11,958 bases of DNA from Lachnospiraceae bacterium (GTDB lineage Bacteria; Bacillota; Clostridia; Lachnospirales; Lachnospiraceae), in contig JAGKTY010000046.1 in the NCBI GenBank assembly GCA_021153185.1, positions 1-11,958 of the forward strand. The letters are read 5' to 3'. The notes beneath the pieces are model-generated. The model saw only the letters and a program-made list of their open reading frames with translations, was not told the origin of the DNA and made no database searches. Below, one piece after another: positions 1 through 8,272 of this stretch. Positions within the stretch are counted from its first letter, which is position 1. Each line of letters opens with the position of its first letter. The translations under genes and the position numbers were made by a program.

Positions 1-1
1 C

Positions 2-3000
2 GAGAGTTGTCCGCACATCTATCAGGCATTTATTGAGCGTCCGGCAGATTTGGAGGATGATCTTGCGTTCGATAGGAAACTTTATATTGTCAGACGTGTG
101 TTTGAACAAAGTAATGATAATACGTATGTGCCTTCTCTTTCCGGAAGAACAATCGTATATAAAGGTATGTTCCTGGTAGACCAGCTTCGCACGTTCTTTG
201 CGGATTTGCAGGATGAAGAGTATGAGTCTGCAGTTGCACTCGTACATTCAAGATTTTCGACGAATACGAATCCAAGCTGGCTTCGTGCACATCCAAACCG
301 TTTTGTTGTACACAATGGTGAGATTAACACAATCAAAGGTAATGTCGACAAGATGTGTGCACGTGAGGAGACGATTCAGACAGCCTGCTTTACAGACGAA
401 GAGCTTGCAAAGGTGCTTCCGATTATTTCGGCAGAAGGTTCTGACTCTGCCATGTTTGACAATGCGTTTGAGTTTATGATTATGGGTGGTATGGACCCGG
501 CGCTTGCAGCGATGGTGCTCATTCCGGAGCCATGGGAAAACAACGATACCATTTCCCATCAGGAACGCGATTTCTATCAGTATTACGCAACGATGGTGGA
601 GCCATGGGACGGTCCGGCGTCTATCCTGTTTTCAGATGGTGATGTCATGGGTGCAATTCTTGACCGAAACGGACTTCGCCCATCAAGATATTATCTCATG
701 GATGACGGCCGCCTCATTCTTTCCTCTGAGGTCGGTGTCCTGAGTCTTGACGAAGAGCACATTCTCAAAAAAGAGCGTTTGCATCCTGGTAAAATGCTCC
801 TTGTAGATACCAAAAAAGGAAAAGTCATTTTAGATGCGGAACTCAAAGAGCATTACGCAAAGAAAGAGCCTTATGGAGAATGGCTTGATGAGAATCTTTG
901 TTCTCTGAAGGATTTGAAAATTCCAAACGAAATGGTACCTTCTTATTCGACAGAGGAGCTTGTCAAACTGCTGAAAGCATTTGGCTATACGTATGAGGAT
1001 TACAGAGACCAGATTGAAAAGATGGCACTTCAGGGAAGTGAGTCAATTGGTGCGATGGGTGTCGATACACCGATTGCGGTACTCTCAAAAGAGTATCAGC
1101 CACTGTTTTACTATTTCAAACAGCTGTTTGCGCAGGTAACAAATCCACCAATTGATGCTGTCAGGGAAAAAATTGTGACAGCGACAACTGTTTATGCGGG
1201 CAAAAACGGAAACCTGTTGTCAGAACAGCCGGAAAACTGTAATGTGCTTAAAATCACAAACCCGATTCTCTCTGACCTTGATATTAAGAAGATTGAGCAT
1301 CTGTCAAAACCGGGACTTAAGGTTGCAAAGGTTTCAATGCTTTATTATAAGAGCACACCGCTTGAGCGTGCGATTGAGCATCTTTTTGTTGAGGTGGACA
1401 GAGCGTACAAAGATGGTGCGAACATTTTGATTTTATCTGACCGCGGGGTTGATGAGAACCATGTGGCAATTCCGTCACTGCTTTGTGTGGCAGCCGTTCA
1501 CAACCATCTTGTTACGACGAAAAAATGTATGGCAATGTCACTGATCTTAGAGACAGGTGAGCCAAGAGGTGTACACCATTTTGCGACACTGCTCGGATAT
1601 GGTGCATGTGCGGTCAATCCTTATCTTGCACACGCGTCTATCAAGCAGCTCATTGAAGAGGGACTTTTGCAGAAAGACTACTATGCAGCTGTGGAAGACT
1701 ACGACCACGCTATCATTTCAGGTATTGTCAAAATTGCGTCCAAAATGGGTATTTCGACGATTCAGTCTTATCAGGGAAGCCGCATTTTTGAGGCGCTCGG
1801 TATTGATGAGAGTGTCATTGAAAAATATTTTACGGGAACCGTATCACGTATCGGCGGTATCACGCTTGAGGATATTGCAAAGAACACAGACAAACAGCAT
1901 TCAAAGGCATTTGATCCGCTTGGACTTGAGACAGACCAGACGATTGATTCCATGGGACGTCACAAGATGAGATCACAGGGCGAGTCGCACAGATACAACC
2001 CGAAGACAATCCATATGCTGCAGTCTGCCACAAGAGAAGGCAGCTATGAGAAGTTCAAACAGTATACCGAAATGGTAGATGATGAACAGACCGGATACAT
2101 CCGAAGCCTGATGGATTTCAATTATCCAAAAGAAGGAATCGGCATTGACGAAGTAGAAAGTGCAGAGTCAATTGTAAAACGTTTTAAAACAGGTGCGATG
2201 TCTTATGGTTCGATTTCAGAGGAAGCGCATGAGACATTGGCGATTGCCATGAACCGGTTACACGGAAAGAGCAACTCCGGTGAAGGTGGCGAGAGCGATG
2301 AGAGAATTTTGAGCGCAGGTACCAAAAATGACCGGAGCTCAGCAATCAAACAGGTTGCCAGCGGCCGGTTTGGTGTGACGAGTAAATACCTTGTCAGCGC
2401 CAAGGAAATCCAGATTAAGCTTGCGCAGGGTGCAAAACCGGGTGAAGGCGGTCATCTTCCGGGCAAGAAGGTATATCCTTGGATTGCAAAGACGAGACAT
2501 TCTACACCGGGTGTCAGCTTGATTTCGCCACCACCGCATCATGATATTTATTCGATTGAGGATTTGGCGCAGCTCATTTATGACTTAAAGAGTGCAAACA
2601 AACATGCAAGAATTTCTGTAAAACTTGTTTCTGAGACAGGTGTTGGAACGATTGCGGCAGGTGTTGCAAAGGCCGGAGCCGGTGTCATCCTGATTTCGGG
2701 ATATGACGGTGGTACCGGTGCAGCGCCACTTAGTTCGATTCACAATGCAGGTCTTCCTTGGGAGCTTGGACTTGTCGAGACACACCAGACACTCATTCAA
2801 AACGGCCTTAGAAACCGCGTCATTATTGAGACAGACGGAAAATTGATGAGTGGACGTGACGTTGCAATTGCAGCAATTTTGGGTGCAGAAGAATTTGGCT
2901 TTGCGACGGCTCCGCTTGTAACGCTCGGCTGTGCCATGATGCGTGTCTGCAACCAGGATACGTGTCCGTTTGGTGTGGCAACACAGAATCCTGAGCTGAG

Positions 3001-4120
3001 AAAACAGTTCAAAGGAAAACCGGAATATGTTGAAAATTTCATGCTCTTTATCGCACAGGAGCTTCGTGAGTATATGGCAAAGCTCGGTGTCAGAAGTGTG
3101 GATGAACTTGTCGGAAGAACAGATTTACTCAAAATGAAAGACAATCTTTGCGGCGCAAAGAGCAAAATTAATCTGGACCGTATTCTTGATTGCAGCAGCT
3201 TTGAGGCTTGTGCATATGATGAGAAGGTTGATTATGATTTTGCACTGCAGACAAGAAAAGACCAGATGCTTCTTGATACGGATAAATCGCTGATGAATGC
3301 GATTAAGTCGCAAAAGGCAAAAGAATTTGAGGTAGAGCTTACGAACATTGACCGTACATTTGGTACGTTAATCGGTGCCGAAATTACGAGAGAGCATCCG
3401 GACGGACTTGCGGATGATACGATCACAATTCACTGTAAGGGTGCCGGCGGACAGAGCTTTGGTGCATTTATTCCTTCCGGCCTTACACTTGACCTTGTCG
3501 GCGATAGTAATGACTATTTCGGAAAAGGTTTATCAGGCGGTAAATTGATTTTGAAAGCACCTTCGCAGGCAGGCTATGATGCAGAGACAAACATCATTGT
3601 CGGTAACGTAGCACTTTACGGTGCAACGAGCGGTGAGGCATATATCGCAGGTATGGCCGGTGAGCGGTTCTGCGTACGTAACTCAGGTGCCAAAACCGTC
3701 GTGGAAGGTGTCGGTGAGCATGGATGTGAATACATGACAGGTGGTCTTGCTGTTATTTTGGGACCGACCGGTAAAAACTTTGCTGCCGGTATGAGTGGCG
3801 GTGTTGCTTACGTGCTCGATGAGGACAACAAGCTCTATCGCAATCTCAATAAAGAAATGGTTCTCATGGAGAAGCTCGAGAGCAAAAACGACCGCATTGA
3901 ATTACAAAAAATGCTGGAAAAACACGTACAATATACAGGTTCCCAGAAAGCGAAAACAATTCTGGATCAGTTTGAGGAGTACCTTCCGAAATTTAAGAAA
4001 ATCATTCCTGTAGATTACAAGAAAATGGTCGCACTCACTGCGGATTATATGGAGCAGGGAATGAGCAATGAACAGGCGCAAATCGAGGCATTTTACGCAA
4101 GCCTTGCCAAGGAAGCATAG
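2..4120 (+). CDS. gltB: Glutamate synthase (GOGAT) large subunit, 5'-truncated by the window edge
   Basis: This is the large subunit of glutamate synthase. It takes ammonia from glutamine, channels it, and reductively adds it to 2-oxoglutarate on FMN, giving glutamate in the cytoplasm. The reading frame is open from base 2, so 1372 codons are present against about 1500 in the family; the catalytic N-terminal Cys lies outside the window. Residues below are counted from the Met codon at base 50. The glutamine amidotransferase domain is visible (HSRFSTNTNPSW and HNGEINTIKGN near residues 65-100). A central domain follows. The FMN/synthase domain runs from about 649, with GAKPGEGGHLPGKK and the 3Fe-4S cysteines Cys961, Cys967 and Cys972 (CAMMRVCNQDTC). 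The C-terminal GXGXG beta-helix domain starts near 1129. The stop is followed directly by the gltD ribosome binding site, so the two genes form an operon. No frameshift is seen. The identification is very secure; only the promoter and N-terminus are missing. Confidence 0.98.
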   Translation, partial: ESCPHIYQAFIERPADLEDDLAFDRKLYIVRRVFEQSNDNTYVPSLSGRTIVYKGMFLVDQLRTFFADLQDEEYESAVALVHSRFSTNTNPSWLRAHPNRFVVHNGEINTIKGNVDKMCAREETIQTACFTDEELAKVLPIISAEGSDSAMFDNAFEFMIMGGMDPALAAMVLIPEPWENNDTISHQERDFYQYYATMVEPWDGPASILFSDGDVMGAILDRNGLRPSRYYLMDDGRLILSSEVGVLSLDEEHILKKERLHPGKMLLVDTKKGKVILDAELKEHYAKKEPYGEWLDENLCSLKDLKIPNEMVPSYSTEELVKLLKAFGYTYEDYRDQIEKMALQGSESIGAMGVDTPIAVLSKEYQPLFYYFKQLFAQVTNPPIDAVREKIVTATTVYAGKNGNLLSEQPENCNVLKITNPILSDLDIKKIEHLSKPGLKVAKVSMLYYKSTPLERAIEHLFVEVDRAYKDGANILILSDRGVDENHVAIPSLLCVAAVHNHLVTTKKCMAMSLILETGEPRGVHHFATLLGYGACAVNPYLAHASIKQLIEEGLLQKDYYAAVEDYDHAIISGIVKIASKMGISTIQSYQGSRIFEALGIDESVIEKYFTGTVSRIGGITLEDIAKNTDKQHSKAFDPLGLETDQTIDSMGRHKMRSQGESHRYNPKTIHMLQSATREGSYEKFKQYTEMVDDEQTGYIRSLMDFNYPKEGIGIDEVESAESIVKRFKTGAMSYGSISEEAHETLAIAMNRLHGKSNSGEGGESDERILSAGTKNDRSSAIKQVASGRFGVTSKYLVSAKEIQIKLAQGAKPGEGGHLPGKKVYPWIAKTRHSTPGVSLISPPPHHDIYSIEDLAQLIYDLKSANKHARISVKLVSETGVGTIAAGVAKAGAGVILISGYDGGTGAAPLSSIHNAGLPWELGLVETHQTLIQNGLRNRVIIETDGKLMSGRDVAIAAILGAEEFGFATAPLVTLGCAMMRVCNQDTCPFGVATQNPELRKQFKGKPEYVENFMLFIAQELREYMAKLGVRSVDELVGRTDLLKMKDNLCGAKSKINLDRILDCSSFEACAYDEKVDYDFALQTRKDQMLLDTDKSLMNAIKSQKAKEFEVELTNIDRTFGTLIGAEITREHPDGLADDTITIHCKGAGGQSFGAFIPSGLTLDLVGDSNDYFGKGLSGGKLILKAPSQAGYDAETNIIVGNVALYGATSGEAYIAGMAGERFCVRNSGAKTVVEGVGEHGCEYMTGGLAVILGPTGKNFAAGMSGGVAYVLDEDNKLYRNLNKEMVLMEKLESKNDRIELQKMLEKHVQYTGSQKAKTILDQFEEYLPKFKKIIPVDYKKMVALTADYMEQGMSNEQAQIEAFYASLAKEA

Positions 4121-4135
4121 GAGGGGAATGTTGAA

Positions 4136-5602
4136 ATGAAATATGTAAATGTACAAGATCGAATCAAAAATTTTGAAGAATTTCATAAAGCACTTCCTGA
4201 GCATGAGCAGAGCAAGCAGGCTTCGAGATGTATGTCATGTGGTGTGCCGTTTTGTCAGGCAGGTGTGATGATTGCGGGGATGGCGTCAGGCTGTCCGCTG
4301 CACAATCTCGTTCCGGAGACAAATGAACTTGTTGCAAGAGGAAATTATGAGCAGGCTTATACGAGACTGAGTAAAACACACAGCTTTCCGGAATTTACCT
4401 CAAGAGTTTGTCCTGCACTTTGTGAAGCTGCCTGTACGCAGGGCTGTCATGAAGGTCCTGTTTCCACCAAGGAAAACGAAGCGGCAATTATTGATTATGC
4501 ATTCAAAAATGATTTGGTAAAGGAAGTCAAACCAAAGGTCAGAACCGGAAAAAAGGTCGCTGTCATCGGAAGTGGTCCTGCAGGACTTGCGGCAGCACAG
4601 CTTTTAAATAAAAGAGGTCACAGCGTGACGGTATTTGAGCGTAGTGACAGAGTCGGCGGACTGCTTAGATACGGCATCCCAAATATGAAGCTCGATAAGC
4701 GCACGATTGACAGAAGAGTGAAGCTGATGACAGAGGCGGGCGTTATATTTAAAACAAACGTCAATGTCGGTGTCGATATCACGGCAGAAGAACTTATGAA
4801 AACGTTTGACAAAGTGATTTTGTGCTGCGGTGCTTCCAATCCGAGAGATATTGCGGCAGAAGGCAGAGATGCAAAAGGAATTTATTATGCAGTTGATTTT
4901 CTAAAAGAGGTATCCAAAAAGCTGATGGACAATCGGTATGATTCCGAGGCAATTATGCATGCAAAGGATTACTCGTTTGGAAGTCTGAATAAAAAGCATG
5001 TCGTTGTCATCGGTGGTGGTGATACCGGAAACGACTGCGTGGGAACATGTGTGAGACTTGGTGCTGCATCCGTTACACAGCTTGAGATGATGCCGGCGGC
5101 CCCTGCACAGAGAGCAGAGAACAATCCATGGCCTGAGTGGCCAAAAGTCTTAAAGACAGATTACGGTCAGGAGGAAGCAGCCTTTGTTTATGGCCAGGAC
5201 CCAAGAATCTTTGAGACAACGGTGACAGAATTTGTCAAAGATGATAAAGGAAAACTCAAAGGCGTTAAGACAGTTAAGGTGGCAAAAGCAGTTGATAAAA
5301 AGACAGGACGCGTAAGCTTTGAACCTGTAAAGGGAAGCGAAGCGCAACTAAAGGCGGATTTGGTTTTGATTGCAGCGGGATTTTTGGGCAGCGAACGCTA
5401 TGTGACAGATGCATTTGGCGTGGCTGTCAATGCCAGAACAAACGTTGCGACAGAGGAAAACGCGTATGCAACGAATGTACCAAATGTCTTTACAGCAGGC
5501 GATATGCACAGAGGTCAGTCCCTTGTCGTGTGGGCGATTGCAGAAGGCCGCGCTGTGGCGAAGGCAGTCGACGAAAGCCTGATGGGATACACGAATCTGT
5601 AG
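4136..5602 (+). CDS. gltD: Glutamate synthase small subunit, NAD(P)H-dependent
   Basis: This is the small (beta) subunit of glutamate synthase. It oxidises NAD(P)H on FAD and passes electrons through iron-sulfur clusters to GltB. The 488-residue length is normal for the family. The N-terminus carries the cluster cysteines: Cys32, Cys35, Cys40 and Cys53, then Cys92, Cys96, Cys100 and Cys104. The FAD Rossmann motif VAVIGSGPAG is at 141-150, followed by the VGGLLRYGIP segment. The NAD(P)H Rossmann motif VVVIGGGDTG is at 289-298. The C-terminal FAD motif VFTAGDMHRGQSLVVWAI closes the fold. The start is set by GGAGGGG at 4120-4126, which overlaps the gltB stop codon and lies 9 bases from ATG 4136. 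The 15-base gap to gltB implies co-transcription and coupled translation. GltD-like proteins also serve other oxidoreductases, but adjacency to gltB settles the role. Cofactor preference for NADPH over NADH is assumed, not shown. Confidence 0.97.
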   Translation: MKYVNVQDRIKNFEEFHKALPEHEQSKQASRCMSCGVPFCQAGVMIAGMASGCPLHNLVPETNELVARGNYEQAYTRLSKTHSFPEFTSRVCPALCEAACTQGCHEGPVSTKENEAAIIDYAFKNDLVKEVKPKVRTGKKVAVIGSGPAGLAAAQLLNKRGHSVTVFERSDRVGGLLRYGIPNMKLDKRTIDRRVKLMTEAGVIFKTNVNVGVDITAEELMKTFDKVILCCGASNPRDIAAEGRDAKGIYYAVDFLKEVSKKLMDNRYDSEAIMHAKDYSFGSLNKKHVVVIGGGDTGNDCVGTCVRLGAASVTQLEMMPAAPAQRAENNPWPEWPKVLKTDYGQEEAAFVYGQDPRIFETTVTEFVKDDKGKLKGVKTVKVAKAVDKKTGRVSFEPVKGSEAQLKADLVLIAAGFLGSERYVTDAFGVAVNARTNVATEENAYATNVPNVFTAGDMHRGQSLVVWAIAEGRAVAKAVDESLMGYTNL

Positions 5603-5637
5603 CCTAGGTGGACCTAGGGGACGGGGTTTGTGGTCCA
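5603..5637. repeat. Repeat-like hairpin with GGGGACGGGG core (left copy)
   Basis: Immediately after the gltD stop, CCTAGG occurs twice, 10 bases apart (5603-5608 and 5613-5618). TGGACC at 5609-5614 pairs with GGTCCA at 5632-5637, leaving a 17-base loop that holds the G-rich core. The 15 bases ctaggggacggggtt (5614-5628) recur as an exact reverse complement at 8273-8287. This resembles small dispersed palindromic repeats of the REP type, which are moved by single-strand transposases. That assignment is inference, and no transposase gene is in the window. Confidence 0.55.
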
Positions 5638-5671
5638 AAACACAAAACATTTTTGAAATTGAAATAAGTGA

Positions 5672-5721
5672 AAAAAGAAGCGCTTGATGAACCCGTAAGG
5701 GGGATTTGGGGGCTTCTTTTT
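5672..5721 (+). terminator. Terminator-like hairpin after gltBD
   Basis: The arms aaaaagaagc (5672-5681) and gcttcttttt (5712-5721) are perfect reverse complements. The 3' arm itself ends in a run of T. The 30-base loop contains a smaller accc/gggg pairing. Its place 70 bases after gltD fits termination of the gltBD transcript. The A-rich arm and T-rich arm would allow it to work in both directions. Confidence 0.65.
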
Positions 5722-5740
5722 GTTATGGCAACGAGAAACA

Positions 5741-5763
5741 GCCTTCATGCTTGCATGAATGGC
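5741..5763. other. Short hairpin between gltD and the next gene
   Basis: The arms ttcatgc (5744-5750) and gcatgaa (5753-5759) pair around two bases. They are extended by gcc/ggc with one bulged base. No T-run follows, so this is probably not a terminator. It lies just upstream of a candidate promoter and has no assigned function. Confidence 0.35.
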
Positions 5764-5766
5764 CAT

Positions 5767-5796
5767 TTGATTTTATGATAAATTTAATAGTATGAT
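5767..5796 (+). promoter_or_regulatory. Candidate promoter for the 94-residue protein and macro-domain gene
   Basis: TTGATT (5767-5772) and TATGAT (5791-5796) are spaced by 18 bases, a fair match to a housekeeping sigma promoter. It would give a leader of about 90 bases before the ATG at 5893. The region is AT-rich, so a chance match is possible. Confidence 0.35.
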
Positions 5797-5892
5797 TGAT
5801 AATAACCTTTGGATGGTAATCGACTGGGAAAGCTTAATACATCGTTTTGGAAAACATGATCAAAAGGGAAGGATTGGAGGGGAATTTGACGT

Positions 5893-6177
5893 ATGGAAGA
5901 GAATACCTATTTTCAAAAAGCGCTCGCAAACTTTACGGCAGAATTTGCGTATGTGGGGGCAGTGAAGCACCTGCATGATCTGGGTCTTGCGCCGGAGGAA
6001 ATCCAAAAGCAGCTGTCCTATCCGGTTTCTCTTGAGCAAATCAGCCGGGTGATACAGGAGTATGAAAAAGAAAAAGCAAATCCGGAAGCGTCGGTGCGCT
6101 TTGTCCAGGATACGGATCAATTTGGGAGAAAGAGCTTTCGGATGGTGAGGAAAGACGATAATGAAGCAAAGGATTGA
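5893..6177 (+). CDS. Small hypothetical protein (94 residues), unrecognised
   Basis: No family is recognised. The start is well supported: GGAGGGG at 5876-5882 lies 10 bases from ATG 5893. The protein is charged and reads as mostly helical. An N-terminal segment of mixed aromatic and small residues (about 5-30) is followed by LAPEEIQKQL and SLEQISRVIQEYEKEK, which resemble two short helices of a helix-turn-helix or an adaptor fold. The C-terminus is basic and acidic (GRKSFRMVRKDDNEAKD). There is no signal peptide or membrane segment. It is followed without a gap by the macro-domain gene: the longest macro reading frame overlaps it by 17 bases, and the preferred macro start lies 13 bases after its stop. 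Co-expression is therefore likely. A DNA-binding or partner role is a guess only. Confidence 0.7.
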   Translation: MEENTYFQKALANFTAEFAYVGAVKHLHDLGLAPEEIQKQLSYPVSLEQISRVIQEYEKEKANPEASVRFVQDTDQFGRKSFRMVRKDDNEAKD

Positions 6178-6190
6178 GAGGGAGATACAG

Positions 6191-6748
6191 ATGTGTGAGA
6201 GTAAGATTACTTTGATAAATGGTTCCTGTGCAGATCAGGAAGTGGATGTGGTCGTTAATGCTGCCAATGGCGGCCTATGGGCAGGCGGCGGAATATGTGG
6301 CGTGATTTTTAAAAAAGCTGGTATGAGAGAACTCACTGATGCTTGTAATAAACATCAAACACCGGTAAGGGATGGTGGAGCAGTAATCACGCCTGCTTTT
6401 AATATGATCAATGCAAAAGCAATCATACACGCAGTTGGACCTGATTTTGGCAGAACGCCTTCTGCTTTCAAGGAATTATTTGAGGCATATTACAATTCTT
6501 TAGTTGTACTAAAGGAAAATGGGTATCATAGCATCTCGTTTCCATTGATAAGTGCAGGAATATTTGGAGGAAATTTGCCTAATCCGGTTGCTGAGTCTAC
6601 AAAACAATGCTGCAGAGCTTATAATATGTTCGTGCAGGACTTCCCTGACTATAATATAGATGTTAAGCTGTGTGCTTTTTCATCAAATGAAATGGTTGAG
6701 GCAAAGTGTGAGTTTGAACAACAATTCGGTGTGGATGGGAAAAGATGA
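6191..6748 (+). CDS. Macro-domain protein (ADP-ribose binding or hydrolysis)
   Basis: This is a stand-alone macro domain of 185 residues. Such proteins bind ADP-ribose or remove it from proteins or nucleic acids, or deacetylate O-acetyl-ADP-ribose. Visible family motifs are VDVVVNAAN (18-26), the glycine-rich phosphate loop AGGGICGVIFKKAG (31-44), IIHAVGPDFG (78-87) and SFPLISAGIFGG (116-127). In MacroD-type hydrolases the loop usually reads GGGVDGAIH; here the Asp is Cys36 and the His is Phe40, so hydrolase activity of that type is uncertain. ATG 6191 is chosen because AGGGAG (6179-6184) lies 6 bases upstream. ATG 6161 is in frame, would add 10 residues and would overlap the upstream gene. 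Many macro domains act in toxin-antitoxin pairs such as DarTG, but no DarT gene is present here. The domain call is firm; the substrate is unknown. Confidence 0.9.
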   Translation: MCESKITLINGSCADQEVDVVVNAANGGLWAGGGICGVIFKKAGMRELTDACNKHQTPVRDGGAVITPAFNMINAKAIIHAVGPDFGRTPSAFKELFEAYYNSLVVLKENGYHSISFPLISAGIFGGNLPNPVAESTKQCCRAYNMFVQDFPDYNIDVKLCAFSSNEMVEAKCEFEQQFGVDGKR

Positions 6749-7315
6749 TTTAGTTTGTGTTACAACATCTTATATTATGGGCATAATATTTCAAAATTTC
6801 AAATAGGGCTTCTAAAAAGAAATAACAAAACACATTTTATGCGTGTTGTTCCAACTGACGTAAAAGCAATGGATTTTACCTATAATCGAATGAAATGGGC
6901 AGGAGGTGGATGTGTAGGCTATCTTGCCGACAAGGCACCAATTTGCAGACTGATATGGTCTGTGAATTCGTGCCTTTCTTTAGCCTCGAAGCATGGCTAC
7001 GGGCGCTGTTCTAACATATGAGGCAGATGAACAAGCTTCTCATTACGATGGTCAAATGTAGAATATTATTGAAAGTGCATGTTTTTAGGAATATAGTTAT
7101 ATTGTAGTGTTCTAAATATAGAAAAGTCAGATGCCCCTAGGAGAACTCGAAAAATATTATTGAGTTAGAAACGAAGGATGACAGAACAAAATATACACTA
7201 AATCATACCAATGAAAATATGGGGATTTCAAGAAAAAGGTTGTATTCAAAGATGGCTTGAGAGATTGAAAGAGATAGAGGATCAAGCGTTATTGAAAGAA
7301 GGAAAGTAATAATGA
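6749..7315 (+). other. Decayed coding stretch without an intact gene
   Basis: This stretch holds only short, poorly supported frames. One runs from TTG 6755 to 7021 (88 codons) with no ribosome binding site; its part from Met 6838 (MRVVPTDVKAMDFTYNRMKW) reads like real protein but matches no family I recognise. Another frame at about 6993-7064 reads MATGAVLTYEADEQASHYDG and then stops, as if a frameshift separates it from the first. A 32-codon frame from ATG 7211 to 7309 is rich in Glu, Leu and Lys. The pattern of short sensible peptides in changing frames suggests eroded genes. No RNA gene or terminator was seen. Confidence 0.4.
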
Positions 7316-7510
7316 CCGATTGATACGATAGAGTATGATTATCCGACATTCCATCTTTCTATGGATTGCTTCTGGGAGGAAATTGTTTCCGGTGATTTGG
7401 TTCTTACAGAGCATGCAGCTGCTAAGTGGCTTACGAAAGATGAGCTGGATTCGGTGGAGTGGTTACCGGCGGATATTACGTTGATTGATAAAATTAGGGC
7501 TACGATTTAG
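7316..7510 (+). pseudogene. C-terminal fragment of a NUDIX hydrolase (MutT-like)
   Basis: After a stop at 7313-7315 the frame is open for 64 codons. It includes YDYPTFHLSMDCFW, then LTEHAAAKWLTKDELDSVEW and LPADITLIDKIRATI, before the stop at 7508-7510. This is the typical C-terminal end of clostridial (deoxy)nucleoside triphosphate pyrophosphohydrolases of the MutT/8-oxo-dGTP type, where the last Trp-Leu-Pro-Ala-Asp segment is conserved. The NUDIX box (GX5EX7REUXEEXGU), which holds the catalytic acids, is absent, and no start codon with a ribosome binding site precedes the frame. It is therefore a remnant, not a working enzyme. The deletion may have removed the start together with the gene upstream. 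Confidence 0.8.
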
Positions 7511-7544
7511 GAAAAGAATTATTTGATGTGCTTGGAGGGAGTAT

Positions 7545-8138
7545 ATGGGATGCATATGTCCAAAGTGTAAATCGAAAAATGTTATTCCCATCATGTATGG
7601 ACATCCTACTCCGGAAGTTGTGGAAGCTGTGGAAAAAGGTAATCTCAAACTTGGTGGTTGTGAAGAATTGATTGGTGGCGGACAGCCAGATCGTTTCTGT
7701 AAGGATTGTGCGTATGAATGGTGCGTAGAGAATTTTCTTGTCGAAGATATCGTAAAGATAAGATTTCGGTATTGGTCGAACCGGGGATGCTATGACCCGG
7801 AATCAATTGAGGAAGAACAATGGGCGTTTGAGATTTTTCCGGATGGAACTGTGAAATATTTTGCTTATCCAAGAGCAAGTAGAAGGGTTCTAGATAAAGA
7901 AATGGTACATATTGAGAAGGATAGTGTTGCTGATTTTTATCAGAATGTAATATGGTTCTATCGTCCGTGGACTGAGATTGTTGAACGCAAGGTGTGTGAT
8001 GGTTGCAGTTTTGAACTGACCATCACATATAAAGATAATAGAAAGAAAAAATTAAGTGGCGATTTGGGTGGAGGAACTGTCGATAAAACAGTTACTGATT
8101 TCCTTTGTACTATCCCGGAAATGAAAAAATTTTTTTGA
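7545..8138 (+). CDS. Zinc-ribbon protein of unknown function (197 residues)
   Basis: The N-terminus holds a zinc ribbon: CPKC at 5-8 and CKDC at 52-55, with Cys3 and Cys60 nearby. The segment NVIPIMYGHPTPE (12-24) followed by a Lys-Leu-Gly-Gly-Cys motif (35-39) is a signature I associate with small zinc-ribbon proteins common in Firmicutes. The remaining 140 residues look like a soluble alpha/beta domain (IRFRYWSNRGCYDPES, WAFEIFPDGTVKYFAYPR, CSFELTITYKDN). There is no signal peptide or membrane helix. ATG 7545 is preceded by GGAGGG at 7534-7539, 5 bases away. The gene is intact although its upstream neighbour is a fragment. Cargo of this sort could be an immunity or regulatory protein, but nothing in the sequence proves it. 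Confidence 0.8.
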   Translation: MGCICPKCKSKNVIPIMYGHPTPEVVEAVEKGNLKLGGCEELIGGGQPDRFCKDCAYEWCVENFLVEDIVKIRFRYWSNRGCYDPESIEEEQWAFEIFPDGTVKYFAYPRASRRVLDKEMVHIEKDSVADFYQNVIWFYRPWTEIVERKVCDGCSFELTITYKDNRKKKLSGDLGGGTVDKTVTDFLCTIPEMKKFF

Positions 8139-8144
8139 GATGTT

Positions 8145-8231
8145 ATGGATAATATAGAATTTTGTGATACTTTTGGAATTACAAATAAGGAAGATTATAT
8201 AGAACAGATTTGGTTAAGAACGGGGTGGTAG
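8145..8231 (+). CDS. Possible tiny ORF or gene remnant (28 residues)
   Basis: An ATG six bases after the zinc-ribbon stop opens a 28-codon frame (MDNIEFCDTFGITNKEDYIE then QIWLRTGW). No good ribosome binding site is seen, though re-initiation from the upstream gene is possible. It ends shortly before the right copy of the GGGGACGGGG repeat, so it could be the 5' stub of a gene cut by that repeat. No family is recognised. Confidence 0.25.
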   Translation: MDNIEFCDTFGITNKEDYIEQIWLRTGW

Positions 8232-8272
8232 TCAAAATGGTTTTGCAGAATAGAATATCCGTAATGTAGTAT

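Noticed and set aside
1557..1970. Second + frame of 137 codons inside gltB
   Set aside because: It is an alternative frame of strongly conserved gltB sequence, with no start signal.
3902..4204. Minus-strand open frame of 100 codons across the gltB/gltD junction
   Set aside because: It is antisense to well-conserved coding sequence and has no ribosome binding site; it is a shadow frame.
5603..5618. cctaggtggacctagg as a gltBD terminator
   Set aside because: The two halves are each self-complementary and no T-run follows; the hairpin at 5672-5721 is the better terminator.
6161..6748. DarTG toxin-antitoxin system based on the macro domain
   Set aside because: No DarT-like ADP-ribosyltransferase frame is seen beside the macro gene, and the macro domain is a short stand-alone type, not the longer DarG.
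6755..7021. 88-codon frame after the macro-domain gene as a true gene
   Set aside because: Its start is an unsupported TTG without a ribosome binding site and it appears frameshifted near its end, so it is described as decayed sequence.
7134..7166. Short frame MPLGELEKYY resembling the start of a carbohydrate esterase
   Set aside because: Ten residues are too few for identification and there is no ribosome binding site; probably chance.
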